Assembly: GCA_963693085.1 (NCBI GenBank)
Contig: OY856413.1
Span: forward strand, 107,005,501 to 107,069,500
DNA: 64,000 nucleotides
Origin: Alisma plantago-aquatica
Taxonomy: Eukaryota > Streptophyta > Magnoliopsida > Alismatales > Alismataceae
Reading direction: 5' to 3'
Shown: piece by piece, positions 44,705-56,830 of the stretch
How positions within the stretch are numbered: position 1 is the stretch's first letter
How the letters are laid out: each line of letters begins with the position of its first letter
Position numbers and translations under genes: made by a program
Notes under the pieces: generated by a model
Told to the model about the DNA's origin: nothing
Databases searched by the model: none
Seen by the model: the letters and a program-made list of their open reading frames with translations, nothing else

Positions 44705-47700
44705 TGTAAAGACCAAGTCTCTACTAAAAACATGATAAACAAAAACACCAAAAGTATGGCAGCGGAAGAATTAAATCTTGACATTATTCAAAAATGTATA
44801 AAGAGTACATTATAAAATTTTCCCAAATGGGAGTACAACTTTATACAAGCAACTACAAGGATCTAGGTAGAGGAAGACTTAGACTAATACAACATTGTCT
44901 CCAAACAAACTATTTAAAACATATAAGCAACTATGATCATATATTATATGTTCTTCATCTTCTATCCTTAGCCTTAGGTTCACCAAGCTTCCATGCGCAC
45001 TCTGATCCTAACCTGGATGGTTGGGGTCATCCAGCAAGAGAAAGATAAAAGGTATGTGTTAATAAAAAGGGATAGGACAAATAATAATAAAAAGCTTTGC
45101 AATATAAAAGATTCTCTACAATAAGAGATTTCAAAAGAAATGAGGCAAATATATGAATATGAGAGAGAGAAACTGCCACATTTAAATATCAACAATTATC
45201 ACATTTGCATGAATATAAATTATGACTCAACGTCCTCTCAATGTAGGGTGAGGCACCTACCGGACCTCACCAATGGCAGGGGGACTAAAACCCCAGTGCC
45301 TAAAAAGTGGCAGGGGGAATAAAACCCCAGTGCCTAATATATAAAATGGCAGGGGGACTAAAACCCCAGTGCCCGACAGGAGGACTAAAACCTCAGTGCC
45401 CTGTGGGTGGTTTGTACTCATGTACACTACATTGTCAATTGGCCAATAACTATATCATGCATAAACATTCACTTGGCAGTAGAGTGAAAAGCAATAATAA
45501 GATGCAACAAGCATTGGGAATAAAACCCAAATAAATAATCTCAATCATCATGCCATCATAGGAAACATCATTATACAAGAATTCCAACAAGTAAAGGAGT
45601 CAACAAGGAACAACATTATTCAATGTTTCCAAATATCTCAAAAGGATGATCCACATAGTCAAATAACAAGATTAAGGAATTACACTCAAGTGAGCCACAA
45701 GATCAATCACAATATATATAAGATTTCCAAGTATTTCAAAAGATGAGCCAACATAGGCAACAATAAGATTCACATAATTCAACTGAATGAACCACAATGG
45801 CAATATAAGCATAAAATAAGTAAAGAGTCAATAGATACAATTAGAGGGATAATCAGGCTAGCACAATCATGAGTGTGGGGTTGGAAAAGTTCCCAACTGA
45901 GGAATAGGTAGTTTGCACAATTACAATAGGATCCACATACATAAAATAGGCTTCACATATTCAAATAGGGGCACATACAAAATAGGGCTCACATACAAAA
46001 ATAGGTTTTCACATACCTTAGATATAAACATTACCATCATATCCACCAAACAGATAGCAAACCATCCATATAGCCTAGTTATAAACATAACACATGCATT
46101 AATATATATAAAGACATAAATCATAAGAAAACCCTAATTTTACAAAACTACGATTTAGAGCTCAAAACCAAGTCCAAACGATTACTCATAATCTCCTGAT
46201 TAAGAAAACATATCTTATTATATAAAACAGAGTTAAAATGAATTAATTATGTATTTTAAAACAATTACATATTAAAAATGCCATTCAAAGTAAACTTCGG
46301 AAAATCCTTGAGAATCAGGTCTCAAAACCCACAAAATCAAATTCTACATTAAAAATCCTTTCCATCGACTATTTATTCATATTTTTCTGATAAAGGATCG
46401 ATTTACTATGAATTAGTAAACCTGACCAATCAGAAACTAGGAAAACCATAGTGTGACATGTATTTAAACCGAAATGTAATTCGATGTAAATAACAGGGGA
46501 AAAGACTAAACTACCCTTGCATAATAAATCAAACCAAATAAAAATACGAGGGCATATCAGTCATTGTACAATTCCATTGCTTTGCCAACGAGAAACAAAA
46601 AGAGAGGGGGAAAGGACGAGATTGCCCCTGTGGAATCAAATCCTCCTTTTAGCAAGGGAGTGGGCACCCTGGTCATATCCTGACCAGGTATGCTCCAGCC
46701 CGCTTCCATGGCGAGTCGTAGAACCAAGGGATCAGATCCTCGATCAGCTTTGAGAGCTAGAGGCTGCATCGCTGAAAACTGGAATCGCTGGTGAGTTCGC
46801 CAACTTTTCCAGATCAGTATGATCCCGCTATTGGGTTCTCTGTGGCACAGGAACCCCAAGAAGGAACCTTCCCACTGACGAGAACAGGGGAAGAGGACAC
46901 GAAGCCGAAACCATCGAAAACTCGAAGAAAAAACTTCGAATGAAGACTCCTACAGGATCACGGAGGCAAACCGTAGAGAATGCAGGTTTCGGTGAGGGCG
47001 GAGGAGCAAGGAAACGCAAACACGGTCGGCGGCGGCGGATCTCACCGGCGGTCTATAGGACCCGGTGTTCCAAAGCACCACGAGGAAAACAGGGAGTAGG
47101 GGAAGGAAGCCGAGGCTCCGTAGGTGCTTACCGAGGTCCCAATTGGACCAAAGGTGACCGGAGGCGTCGGTGCGTGGCCGAGGTTGCCGGGAAAGAAAAA
47201 TGGAGTAGGGCGGGGAGATCGGGGGTACCTCGGACCGAATTGGAAGAGGAGGAAGAAAGGTAACAGCCCGAGGGTTGTTTTCCAGGCTTCCGGTAGGTAA
47301 TAGGGTGGATTTATCCCACTTTGTAACCCCTCCGCGAAGAGGAGGCGGAGAGCCCAGTTGGGCGTTTTGCACACAGAGCGAGAGAGACGATGAGTGGGTG
47401 CTCAAAATGATCGGAATTGAAAGCCGAAGCCGTTGGAGGAAAAATCACAAGAAACGGTTCCGAGAGGAGGGAGAACGGATTGCGGGAGTGTAGGGGTGCC
47501 GATCTGCTGTGAAACGGCCGGCCAGCTGGAGGAAGAAGACGCTATCGAGGCCGTTAGATCAAATCGAGATCGAATACCAGCCGTTGGATGGCGCGCTGAA
47601 GGTGAAAGGGGCGCGTGACAGAGAAAAATTACGAAACTATAGCGTTACAAATCAAATACATGAAATCGATTAAAACACTTTAATCACACTATAATAAAAA

Positions 47701-48365
47701 CTTATAAAATGCATTAGAGGGGTCAAATCAACTCCAAACAACACCAAATTTGAACCATAGGCTCATAATGACGAAAACTACAATTCTATATAATTAGAAT
47801 CTCGTTTAATGCATAATATGGCCATTAATAAATATATGGCTCATAAAAGAGTATAATAATATATTAAAATCAAGGAATTATATGAAAAAGCCTATTAGTG
47901 AGAAATATGTGAGTAAATTCGACATATAAAACACATTAGGGTACAAATACTCATTACTCAACAAAATAACATATTAATGTGAACTAAAATCATATTTTGA
48001 GGAGAGAGAAACGATAAAGGTTAATATACACATATATGAACTCAAATACACATTATTAATAATATATTTATCCAAAAAGCTCCAAATAAATATAATCTAC
48101 TATATAATCTCATTAATGACCAAAATTACAACATTAACCCTAACTTATCTCCCAATGTGGGATATTTGTGCAAACACCCCTTCATTTACATAAATGAGGG
48201 TAAATAGCGTTTTCAACATCAAATTGTGCTCAAATTGTACAAGGAGTCCAAAAATGATTATAAAGGATGGGAAATTTATGGAAAAGGTCCAAATGGACTC
48301 GAAGGTCAAGAAAAGCTCAAAAGTGGGTAAATTGTAGGGAAGACCCTGAGATTCAGTATGTTACA
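44705..48365 (-). repeat. 5' LTR of LARD
   Basis: 3661 bp, plus-strand edges TGTAAAGACC and ATGTTACA. Same content as the other copy: intron-like module 46016 down to 45008, hairpin array 45247-45400, GC-rich block about 46560-47620. Hairpin unit 4 here has GACA instead of GGCA in its outer arm. Confidence 0.94.
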
Positions 48366-48370
48366 ATCAC
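48366..48370. repeat. Right TSD of LARD (ATCAC)
   Basis: Matches 39189-39193. Confidence 0.93.
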
Positions 48371-48512
48371 CAAGAGGCCTGGTAGCTCGAAGAACGTCCA
48401 AATGAATGGAATGTACATAAGGGTTGGAACCTTGATTAATGTAAATTCATAGTGTACTTGATGGTTAGGTGGTCATGGAAGCTTCAAGGTCTTGCGAAAT
48501 ATGGAATCAGGT

Positions 48513-50532
48513 AGGCAACAGAAATAAAAAAATATATTGTTATATTCTCCATGAAACTAATGGATCACATGAATAATTATATAATAGAACAGATAATTTT
48601 GAGGATATACCTGGTCTTGGAGCATGTCTAGTGACAATCTCCTCATTGTTGTTGTACAACTTCCTTCTAGTTGCACTCAGGTGGAGCCTACAATAGCTCT
48701 TTGGTCTCCACCATAGACAACAAGCTGATGTTGTCCTCCTAGTGACAGGAAACATGCTCCACGCCTCTATGGAAGTCCACACAGACAACCTAGAACTCAT
48801 GTTGTTCTACTAGAATAGACAAGAAGAAGTTGTCCCTTCTATTGGTGTACTAGTCACCAACTTTCTCTCCCACAATTATTCTCCCTTGCTATCCCGTCCT
48901 TTATTAGGTATGACTTGCTTCTGTTCTCTCAGTTACAACAACCAGAGAAGACAAACAATTGTCAGAAGAAATTGTGTTGTATCTCTGGAAAGCCCCCAGT
49001 ATCCCTTTATTTCTAAGAGGGTCAGGTTTAGGGTTCCCAATTTATGTGGGAGTGGAAGAGATTAGAATCTCACAAAAATTGCAACCTACGATAGGTGAAA
49101 TGATCAGTTCATTGAGAAAACTAATCATTTTTCATGCAAGCAAATCGGTTCACCCAGTGAACCGGTCGTGTCGTCATGTTTCCCAATCGTAATTGTATTG
49201 GAAATTCTAATCCTATTAATGCATGACATGATGTCAACACTAATCCTTGATGTAATCAAATTTCTATATGAACTGGATGTTTCATTTCACAAAATGGTTG
49301 TTTTGCAACCTTGAGTCGATCAGTTCACTTAGCGAATTGGTCAGTTCGCTCCCCTGTTCGTCCTGAATTCAGCCAATGCAATATCTGATCAACCTGACAC
49401 TCCAACTGGTTGGTTCAACACTTGAACTGGTTAGTTGGGAGTCTATTCAGTTAATTTGTTGTGTGAATTGAATACCCAAAGCTTTGGAAATCAATTCAAT
49501 TATTATTCATGATTAAACTCCTCTTCTAAGTGTATCCTATGTGTTTGACCCTATAGGTCCCATATTACATTGGTAGTGAATGTCCATAACCAATTATGAC
49601 ATCACAAGCAAAGAGAGGTGCCTAGTCAAACATCATTGCTACCCAAGAAAATGGAAAGTTGGAGAACAACTTCAACCTATAATTTGTGTCTGGTGTTATA
49701 GTGTTAGTATAGTTCCTTTGTCATTGTTATCCATATTGATCTTGAGACATGAAATAGTCATCCTCTTCAACACTCAATCCAAGTTCCTTGAAATTGAGTA
49801 AACTGGTTGAGATATATGTAAGCTCAATATCACATATTGACTTACGTGTGCATGGCCATGTATTTCTCAGTGTCACTTATCAAGTGTCTAGGATATCATA
49901 CTCCTACAGGAGGGACAAATCCCTTCTACATCACTCACAATCATCCCCATGTGTCATAGTTCTCCCAATCATCACCTTTATGTCAACCGTTATTGGAGAT
50001 CACGGTGGATGATGTCAGAGTATATCGAACGACATGTGATGAGTGTAGTGACTTCAGATCTAAGAACCACAATCACCACCAAGACTATAAGTGATTATTC
50101 TGACTACCAATTATGGTCTCCATGTATCACTCTTATGGTGGGTTTGTCTGATACAGTGTTCTCTGACAAGTATCTATGTGCTTGATTTTATATCACATAT
50201 AATGACTGATGAGATCCTATCATCAAGCAATAAACACTCTATTCTTATGTGTTATTGTTGTCTATCATTCTTCCACAATAACATCTGACTAGGGATACAA
50301 CAAGAATGTATATATTCTTATCATCCGTATAATCTCATTTTTCAAGTTACATACTTGAAGACATACGTCATTGAGCTATAACATTCTCTAGACATTTATT
50401 ATGTGACTTCATTTTCTCATTACTGAATAAAACAGAATGAATGGAAACATGCCTTAATTATTAATCAAATCATTTACAAGTTACACCATTACAATCATCA
50501 TATGATTGGCTCTCTGGGCATACATACCAACA
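48513..50532 (-). repeat. Copia-like LTR, copy B
   Basis: On the minus strand it starts TGTTGGTATGTATGCCCAGA at 50532, like Angela/SIRE-type copia LTRs, and its homology to the LTR at 1-1788 runs to TTTCTGTTGCCT near 48513. CCGATCGG-type U3 motifs survive in degenerate form at 49140-49440. No TATA is preserved. Base AAAAG follows the start but no matching duplication is seen at the other side, and no primer site is evident there, so it may be a fragment or an LTR with a decayed neighbour. Confidence 0.6.
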
Positions 50533-50909
50533 AAAAGGGCTTTCATATTGCCCTTTTCCTTGTAGTCCCTTTAATAGGATCTACAAATTTTCTATCTGTA
50601 GTAAAGGAAGTGTTGGATATGAATGTTGATTGAGTGGGATTGGTAGGTTCCCAATGGGTGACACATATGGTGGTGTGTAGGATTGGGTGGAGGATCTGGC
50701 TCGGGTTTCTTATCATCACCTAGAATTGTACATAGGAGAAGTGGTGATGATATTAAAGGAATAAATTCACAAAAATTAGCATTATAAATAATTTTGCTCT
50801 CCTCGAAATTCATGAAATCAACATTGGGATTAGTAAATTTCATAGTTGATATAGTATGTAACTCAAATTCCTCCATGCAAGAAGTTCACAAGGGTTTAGG
50901 ATGAATTAA
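50533..50909. other. Short intergenic stretch with 8-bp hairpin
   Basis: AAAAGGGC and GCCCTTTT (about 50534-50558) form a perfect 8-bp inverted repeat. A 94-codon minus-strand frame (50592-50876) has no recognised domain. Confidence 0.4.
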
Positions 50910-50914
50910 AATGG
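50910..50914. repeat. Left TSD of Athila element (AATGG)
   Basis: AATGG here and at 63829-63833. Confidence 0.95.
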
Positions 50915-52528
50915 TGATGCGATGATTTTGAGTCGCATTTATAGACCTGTTTCATATGTGTTTTATTCTTTTATTAGTCATTTTTATGGTTAATGTGGCA
51001 TAATTCATTCACTTTGGTCTTTGCTACTATTTTATGTCAAATCCCCTTTATTTCATCGTTTTGAGCATCAATTGTCAAAATATTATTATTTGTGTGAATT
51101 TATGTGATCTTGTGTTTGAATTTCAGGACAAATGAGTATTTGCTTCCGTCGATACCATCGACGAAAGTCGATACCATTGACATGATCACAGGCTGCCAGC
51201 TGCGAGTATCAGCAAAAAGTTGATACTATCGACAGGGATGTCGATGGTATCGAGCTATCATCAGGTTGCTGGCGAAGAGGCAGTCGATAGTATCGACACC
51301 AAGTCGATACCATCGACGCACGGAGGCTACAGCGACGCAAAACGACAAAACCGTCGCTACAGGGTAGTCGATACCATCGACCCGCGTCGATGGTATCGAG
51401 ACTACATCAGGCACTCGGACGAAAGGAAAGAAGGGCAGCCGCTACTACAGCGGGTCGATACCATCGACTCGCGTCGATGGTATCGACACCGTAGGATATG
51501 AGTTGTCTTCCTAATGATCTCAATCAGACATCTACAGTTAATTAGCGACCTAATGAGGGAGATATACCTAATGACGGCCGCCCAGACGTGGGGAGGAGCT
51601 CATTAGCCATTGCACGAGTACCGAGGAGCAATAGAGAGGAGAACAGAGGCTAGAAGCTCATACCAGTTGATTCGAACGCCGCAGAAGATAGATTTCACCA
51701 CCGAAAGGCGGGAGAGCACGTGTTATACGCAAAGGATCAACCGGTTCTTCTCCATTCAGGGGTTTCACCTCTCAATTCACGTTTTGCACATGATTTCCCC
51801 TATCTCTACCTTGTACTTGTTTTAGATGAACATGTGGGGCTAATCCCCTTCGTCTTTAGGACCAGGAGTAGCCTGGGGATTCATTGTATGACAATTTTAT
51901 AATAGTAATTCATTTTTTATCTCTTAAATCCGTGGTATAGTTTCGTTTTCTCCATATATTGTTATGCTTGATCACCATAATAAGAACATAATGCCCTTAA
52001 TCACTTTGAAAGAAGGATTAACGGCTGAAAAGAGATGAAATCTACATTAATCGATAAATCCCTTGACCAAGGTGGTGTAAAATTAATGGTGGATACTGAG
52101 AGATCGTTCATAATGCACCTAGTTTAGGGTATAGGTTACTACGACAGTGGAACCGACCTAGACCTAGGTAGTGAATTGCACCACGACAGTGGGCAATTCT
52201 GTTTTCAGGCCACTACCCGGATAGAGCGATAAAATTGAGGCATTATATAAAATATAATACAATGAAAACCCATGGTGAAACCGCAACCCTAAAGCTACCC
52301 TTTTGAATTGATTAAATTAACATTTAATCGATCGTTTGTTTTATTTTATTTTTATTTTCTTTTAATTTCAACAACAACTCTCAATTTGTTATTAGGCTTA
52401 GCTGATCGCAAATAGTTAGTAGGAGTCTCCAAAAATTCCCAGTAACCATGTGTTCGACTCGGGCCTCACAAGGCCTATATTACTTCGATGCGTTCACTTG
52501 CGTTTCAGCGCATAGTAAAATTACGTCA
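50915..52528 (+). repeat. 5' LTR of Athila
   Basis: Starts TGATGCGATGATTTTGAGTC and ends AAAATTACGTCA. Compared with the 3' LTR it has 103 extra bases (about 51939-52041). Ten copies of a GTCGAT-NNN-ATCGAC 15-mer lie at 51148-51487. Confidence 0.95.
51148..51487. repeat. Array of ten GTCGAT-NNN-ATCGAC 15-mers (5' LTR)
   Basis: Copies begin at 51148, 51167, 51219, 51240, 51283, 51303, 51367, 51386, 51454 and 51473. The 6-bp arms are inverted repeats; spacers are ACC, GGT, ACT or AGT. Two pairs (51367/51386 and 51454/51473) are in opposite orientation 4 nt apart and can form 14-15 bp stems. Confidence 0.9.
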
Positions 52529-52534
52529 AGTTTT

Positions 52535-52551
52535 TGGCGCCGTTGTCGGGG
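52535..52551 (+). promoter_or_regulatory. Primer-binding site, tRNA-Asp
   Basis: TGGCGCCGTTGTCGGGG, six bases after the LTR end. It is the Athila primer site (TGGCGCCGTTGCCGGGG) with one C-to-T change that still permits a G-U pair. Confidence 0.93.
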
Positions 52552-52709
52552 ATACGACAATTTGTTGGCACTTCAAGTTCTGTGAGCGGCCACTCTAGGC
52601 TATCTTTTTATTTTTTTTATCATTCCAAAAAATTCATAATCTATTTTCTGATTATTTGCAATCGTCAGGCACAGTACTAAGTTGAATTTTACATTTTCAG
52701 GTACTGTGC

Positions 52710-54422
52710 ATGGTGCAGACGCGTAGTACTGACTACACGCGACACACACCAGAGGGTTCACTTACGGGACCAGAAGATAAGGACAGTTATAATCAAGACC
52801 ATCTTGAGGAAACAGAGTCAGAACCTGAACAAGAAGAGATGGACGAGCCACAAACAATATGGGAGAAGGTCAAGGCTTCTTCCGCATCCGCGTCAAAAGG
52901 GCCTATAAAGAAGCAAGCAATCAACATACCTACCTATAAGATTGATCCAGCTTTGATAAACCTGGTGAAGTCCAATGCTTTTCATGGGCTCAAGAATGAG
53001 GACCCCGTCGCACATATAAGTCAGTTTGTTGAGAACTGTGACATGGTTAAAATCGATAGGTTTCCACAGGATGCACTTTATCTTAAGCTTTTCCTGAGTT
53101 CATCGGCAAGAGCCGCGCGAGAATGGCTACACAATTTAGATGATGAGTTTGTGGAGTCCTGGGACCATATGGTGGAGGTTTTCTTTGAGAGGTTCTTTCC
53201 TCCTGAGAAGACCAACGACATGATCAGGAAGATCCATAACTTTACCCAACAGGCAGGTGAGACATATTCTGAGACCTGGGAGAGGTTTCAGGTCATGCTA
53301 AGACGGTGCCCGCATCACGGGCTTGATAAAGAAACACAGGTAAAGATCTTCTATTTTGCTATCTCCGAGCACGATAGGAGTAATCTGGATTCAGCTGGGT
53401 CAGGATTCTTTCTAAACAATACGGACACCAGATGCTGGGAGATACTAAAGAACATGGCCAGGAAACAATCATGGGGCGAAAGAGGCATCGTGGAACAGGT
53501 CCGAGCAGTAGGAGAATCTAAGGCAATAAAAGAACTAAATGAGAAGATGGATCTTCTCGCAAAGAAATTGCTCGCAAAGGAGGATACTGAGTCCGAGGAT
53601 GAGGCTCAAGTGAAATTTATGAGGCAGCAACAAGGTTATAGGAACAATGATTATTCATGGAGAAAAGACATAAAGTTCTCGTGGAAGGATCCAAACAATT
53701 TTCTACAGGATCCGGATGCCAAACCCCAACCAGCTGCGGAGAATAAGAGAACAGAGCTGCTCAATCAGGTGATTAAGCAAAATCAAGAACTCATGACTAC
53801 GTTTGGCCAGCAAATTAAACAGTAAGGGGAGTTTATGAATCAGTTTGGGCAAACACTGCAGAGCCATGGGGCTCAAATGAGGACCATTGAGACATCTATG
53901 GCACAGATGGAAACAGAGATCGCTAGTTTGAAGAAACCGGCACATCCAGGTTTTCCGGGAAACACCAATGTTCTAGGGGGAAACCAGCAGGTAAAGGCTG
54001 TCTTCCTAAGAAGCGGCAAGAAATTGTTAAATCCAAGAGCCGAGGAGACAAGCTTACCACATGCTGAAGTAGAAGGTGAAGCCAATGAGGAGCTGCCACC
54101 ACCAGTCACAGGGCAGGTTGATGACATAGCCGTGGATGATACTGAAGAACAGGTTGCAGAGGAGGAACCTCAGAAAAAGACACCTTATGTGCCACCTCAT
54201 CAAAGGGCACAAGCTGTTCCGGTCCCGTATCCAAATAGTGCTAAGGCAAGGAAGGCAGATGCGCAGTTCAAGAAGTTCTTAGACAATTTTAGGAAGCTTT
54301 CAGTCAATATCCCTTTATGGGAAGCCATTGAGCAAATTCCTTCATACGGGACGTTTCTAAAAGACATCATATCCAAGAAGAGGAAAATTTCGGATACAGA
54401 GGTTGTCGTGCTAAAGGAGTAA
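52710..54422 (+). pseudogene. gag: gag region of Athila polyprotein
   Basis: Starts at ATG 52710 (MVQTRSTDYTRH), after a ~160-bp leader. Residues about 115-215 are the retrotransposon gag (capsid) domain, with FPQDALYLKLFLSSSARAA, REWLHNL and RFFPPEKTNDMIRKIHNF, followed by a charged and glutamine-rich C-terminal part (QQIKQ, GQTLQSHGAQMRTIET). No CCHC zinc knuckle was seen. The frame is broken by TAA at 53823 and TAA at 54420 but continues without shift. Gag would package the RNA in virus-like particles. It is fused in frame to protease. Confidence 0.9.
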
Positions 54423-55430
54423 GTGAGTGCCTTCATCATGGGCACTTTGCCGCCAAAGAGGCAAGATCCAGGGTGCTTTAACATTTCTTGTTATATTGGG
54501 AAGGTAAAATTCGGTGAAGCGTTATGTGACTCAGGGGCAAGCATCAACTTGATGCCCCTTTCTACATTCAAAAAGCTGGGAGTGAAGGAGTCACGACCAA
54601 GCAATATGACGATTCAATTGGCAGATAACTCTGTGGTAAAACCTTATGGAATCTGTGAAGATGTGTTAGTGAAGGTGGATAGATTTGTCTTTCCAGCAGA
54701 TTTTGTAGTCATGGAGATGTAGGATGAACATGGCAACGAGCTGTTACTTGGACGTCCTTTCCAAGCTACAACCGACATGATCTTAGAGATGGGGAGAGGT
54801 CGCTTGACCTTGGGCATAGCTGATGACCGCTTTGAGATGGTCATGCCTTCTAGTACTGTATCATCTAAGGCAAAGGAATAATGCAAGGTGGTAAAACATC
54901 TGGATAGTAATATTTCACTCTGTCTTGGGAAGCCTTTTCTGGACATGGCTCATGTGATGAGCAAAGTGGACAATGGAACTTTGGCTGTGGACATCATGGA
55001 GTAGACCAAAGTAGTTTCTCTGTGCAAAGCTGTGGGATTCCCGAATGATGAGGATGAGGACATTCCGCCTTCCATTGAAGATGATGTAATTGCTATTTTT
55101 GTTTTTGATGCATACCCAAAATTACCATTGGAGGCTTGTTTGATAAATATTACACATGATTGGATGAGGAGCAAATCTCTCAAGGAGTGCGCCAAGATGC
55201 TCCAGATGCTTCCATGCTTCTATGCGAGGCATTATGAAGATCTAGGTGAACTACCCCTGCCATTTCAATCATCTTTGATCAGCCCGCCAAATCTAGAATT
55301 AAAGCCGCTGCCACCGCATCTCAAATATGTCTTCCTAGCTGGGGAGGACAAGTTACCAGTGATCATATCTGCTTATCTGAGTGCGGAAGAGGAAGACCAA
55401 CTGTTGATAGTGCTGAAGAACCACTGAGGA
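54423..55430 (+). pseudogene. Aspartic protease region of Athila pol
   Basis: The active-site block LCDSGASINLMPLSTFKKLG lies at about 54522-54581, with ELLLGRPF about 54740. The flap side follows the family pattern. Protease would cut the gag-pol precursor. In-frame stops occur at 54720 (TAG), 54879 (TAA), 55002 (TAG) and 55425 (TGA). A linker (about 55030-55420) with YVFLAGEDKLPVIIS, typical of Athila pol, leads into RT. Same reading frame as gag throughout. Confidence 0.88.
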
Positions 55431-56440
55431 GCTTTTGGGTGGTCTGTTGCAGATATCAAGGGGATTTCCCCTAGTCTATGTTAGCACAAGATTCAGCTCG
55501 AGGAGGGAGCCAAGCCCGTGATTCAACCTCAACGACATCTCAATCCAAGCATGATGGAGGTTGTAAAGAAGGAGGTCATTAAACTTCTTGCTGTAGGTAT
55601 TATTTACGCCATATCAGACTCGACATGGGTGAGTCCCACATAGGTAGTCCCTAAGAAGGGGGGAATTACTGTCACCCAAAATATGTTAAATGAACCTGTC
55701 ACCACCCGATTGGTAACCGGGTGGTGAGTTTGTATTGATTACCTCCGTTTGAATGCCGCCACGCTAAAGGATCACTTTCCTTTACCTTTCATTGATCAAA
55801 TCCTAGAGCGTCTTTCCGACCGATCACACTTCTGTTTTCTAGACGGGTACTCGGGGTTCAACCAGATCTCGATTGATCCTTTGGATTAAGAGAAATCTAC
55901 CTTCACTTGTCCCTATGGGACTTTCGCGTACCGCCGAATGCCTTTTGGTTTATGCAATGAACCTGCGACGTTTCAACGTTGTATGCTTGCCATATTTTCT
56001 GACATGGTAGAGCGCTGTCTCGAGGTTTTTATGGATGACTTTTTGGTGTATGGTGCATCGTTTGATGAATGTCTCTATAATTTGGACAAAGTTTTACAGC
56101 GCTGTGAGAACACACATTTGGTCCTCAATTGGGAGAAATGTCACATGATGGTGACTGAGGGGATAGTGTTAGGACACAAGGTGTCTAGCAAAGGTTTAGA
56201 GGTAGATCCGGTCAAAATTGAGGTCATTTCCAAGTTGCCCCCACCAAATTCTGTTAAAGGGGTAAGAAGTTTCTTGGGACACACTGGGTTCTATCGTCGA
56301 TTTATAAAAGATTTTTATAAATTCGTGAAACCTCTATCCGAGCTTTTAGAGAAAGATGTTGTATTTGATTTAAATGATAAGTGTCTACATGCGTTTGACA
56401 TTTTAAAAGAAAAACTGATTTCTGCACCGGTTGTTCAAAC
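55431..56440 (+). pseudogene. pol: Reverse transcriptase of Athila pol
   Basis: Copies element RNA to DNA. Seen: KGISPSLC and HKIQLEEGAKPVIQPQRHLN before the fingers; VCIDYLRLNAATLKDHFPLP (about 55728-55790); [29 protein letters not shown]; catalytic FMDDFLVYG at about 56026-56055 with both aspartates present. Stops interrupt at 55482 (TAG), 55641 (TAG), 55725 (TGA) and 55887 (TAA), all in one frame; from 55938 the frame is open to 57251. Length and order match Athila RT. Confidence 0.93.
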
Positions 56441-56830
56441 GCCGGATAGGACGAAACCGTTCGAACTAATGTGTGACGCCTCGGACTTTGCGGTAGGAGC
56501 TGTGTTGGGGCAGCGGGTGGACAATAAACCCACCGTGATTTTTTACGCTTCAAAGACTTTGAATGACGCCCAATTAAATTATACAACTACTGAGAAAGAA
56601 CTACTCGCCGTTGTTTTTGCTTTTGAAAAATTCCGGCAGTATTTAGTGGGATCTAAAGTAGTTGTATGGACTGACCATGCCGCAATCAAATACTTAATGG
56701 AGAAAAAAGACGCAAAGCCTAGACTCATTAGGTGGATTTTGCTCTTACAGGAATTTGACATCGAAATCAAGGATAAATATGGGATTGAAAATGTTGTTGT
56801 TGATTATTGGTCTAGGTTAGAAAGGGTGGA
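56441..56830 (+). pseudogene. RNase H domain of Athila pol
   Basis: [19 protein letters not shown] (catalytic Asp), [20 protein letters not shown] with [16 protein letters not shown] (catalytic Glu), [13 protein letters not shown] (Asp) and the ending [10 protein letters not shown]. It removes RNA from the RNA-DNA hybrid. This segment is uninterrupted. It is the single gypsy-type RNase H, with no aRH. Confidence 0.93.

Larger units (their letters stand above)
39194..48365 (-). mobile_element. Complete 9.2-kb LARD-type non-autonomous LTR element
   Basis: Two near-identical LTRs of 3660 and 3661 bp flank a 1851-bp core with no coding capacity. The primer site lies at the right end (44690-44701) and the PPT at the left (42854-42870), so the element is minus strand. 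The flanking ATCAC duplication is perfect. Large LTRs, a short non-coding core, and PBS, PPT and GGGGACGAAATCC blocks of Tekay/Del type make it a large retrotransposon derivative (LARD). The LTRs differ by scattered single bases only, so insertion is fairly recent and must have used a partner's proteins. Confidence 0.93.

Noticed and set aside
51220..51501. 93-codon frame with repeated VDTID...RRWYR
   Set aside because: The repeats are translation of the 15-mer DNA motif, which keeps its pattern in non-coding contexts too. Not a protein repeat.
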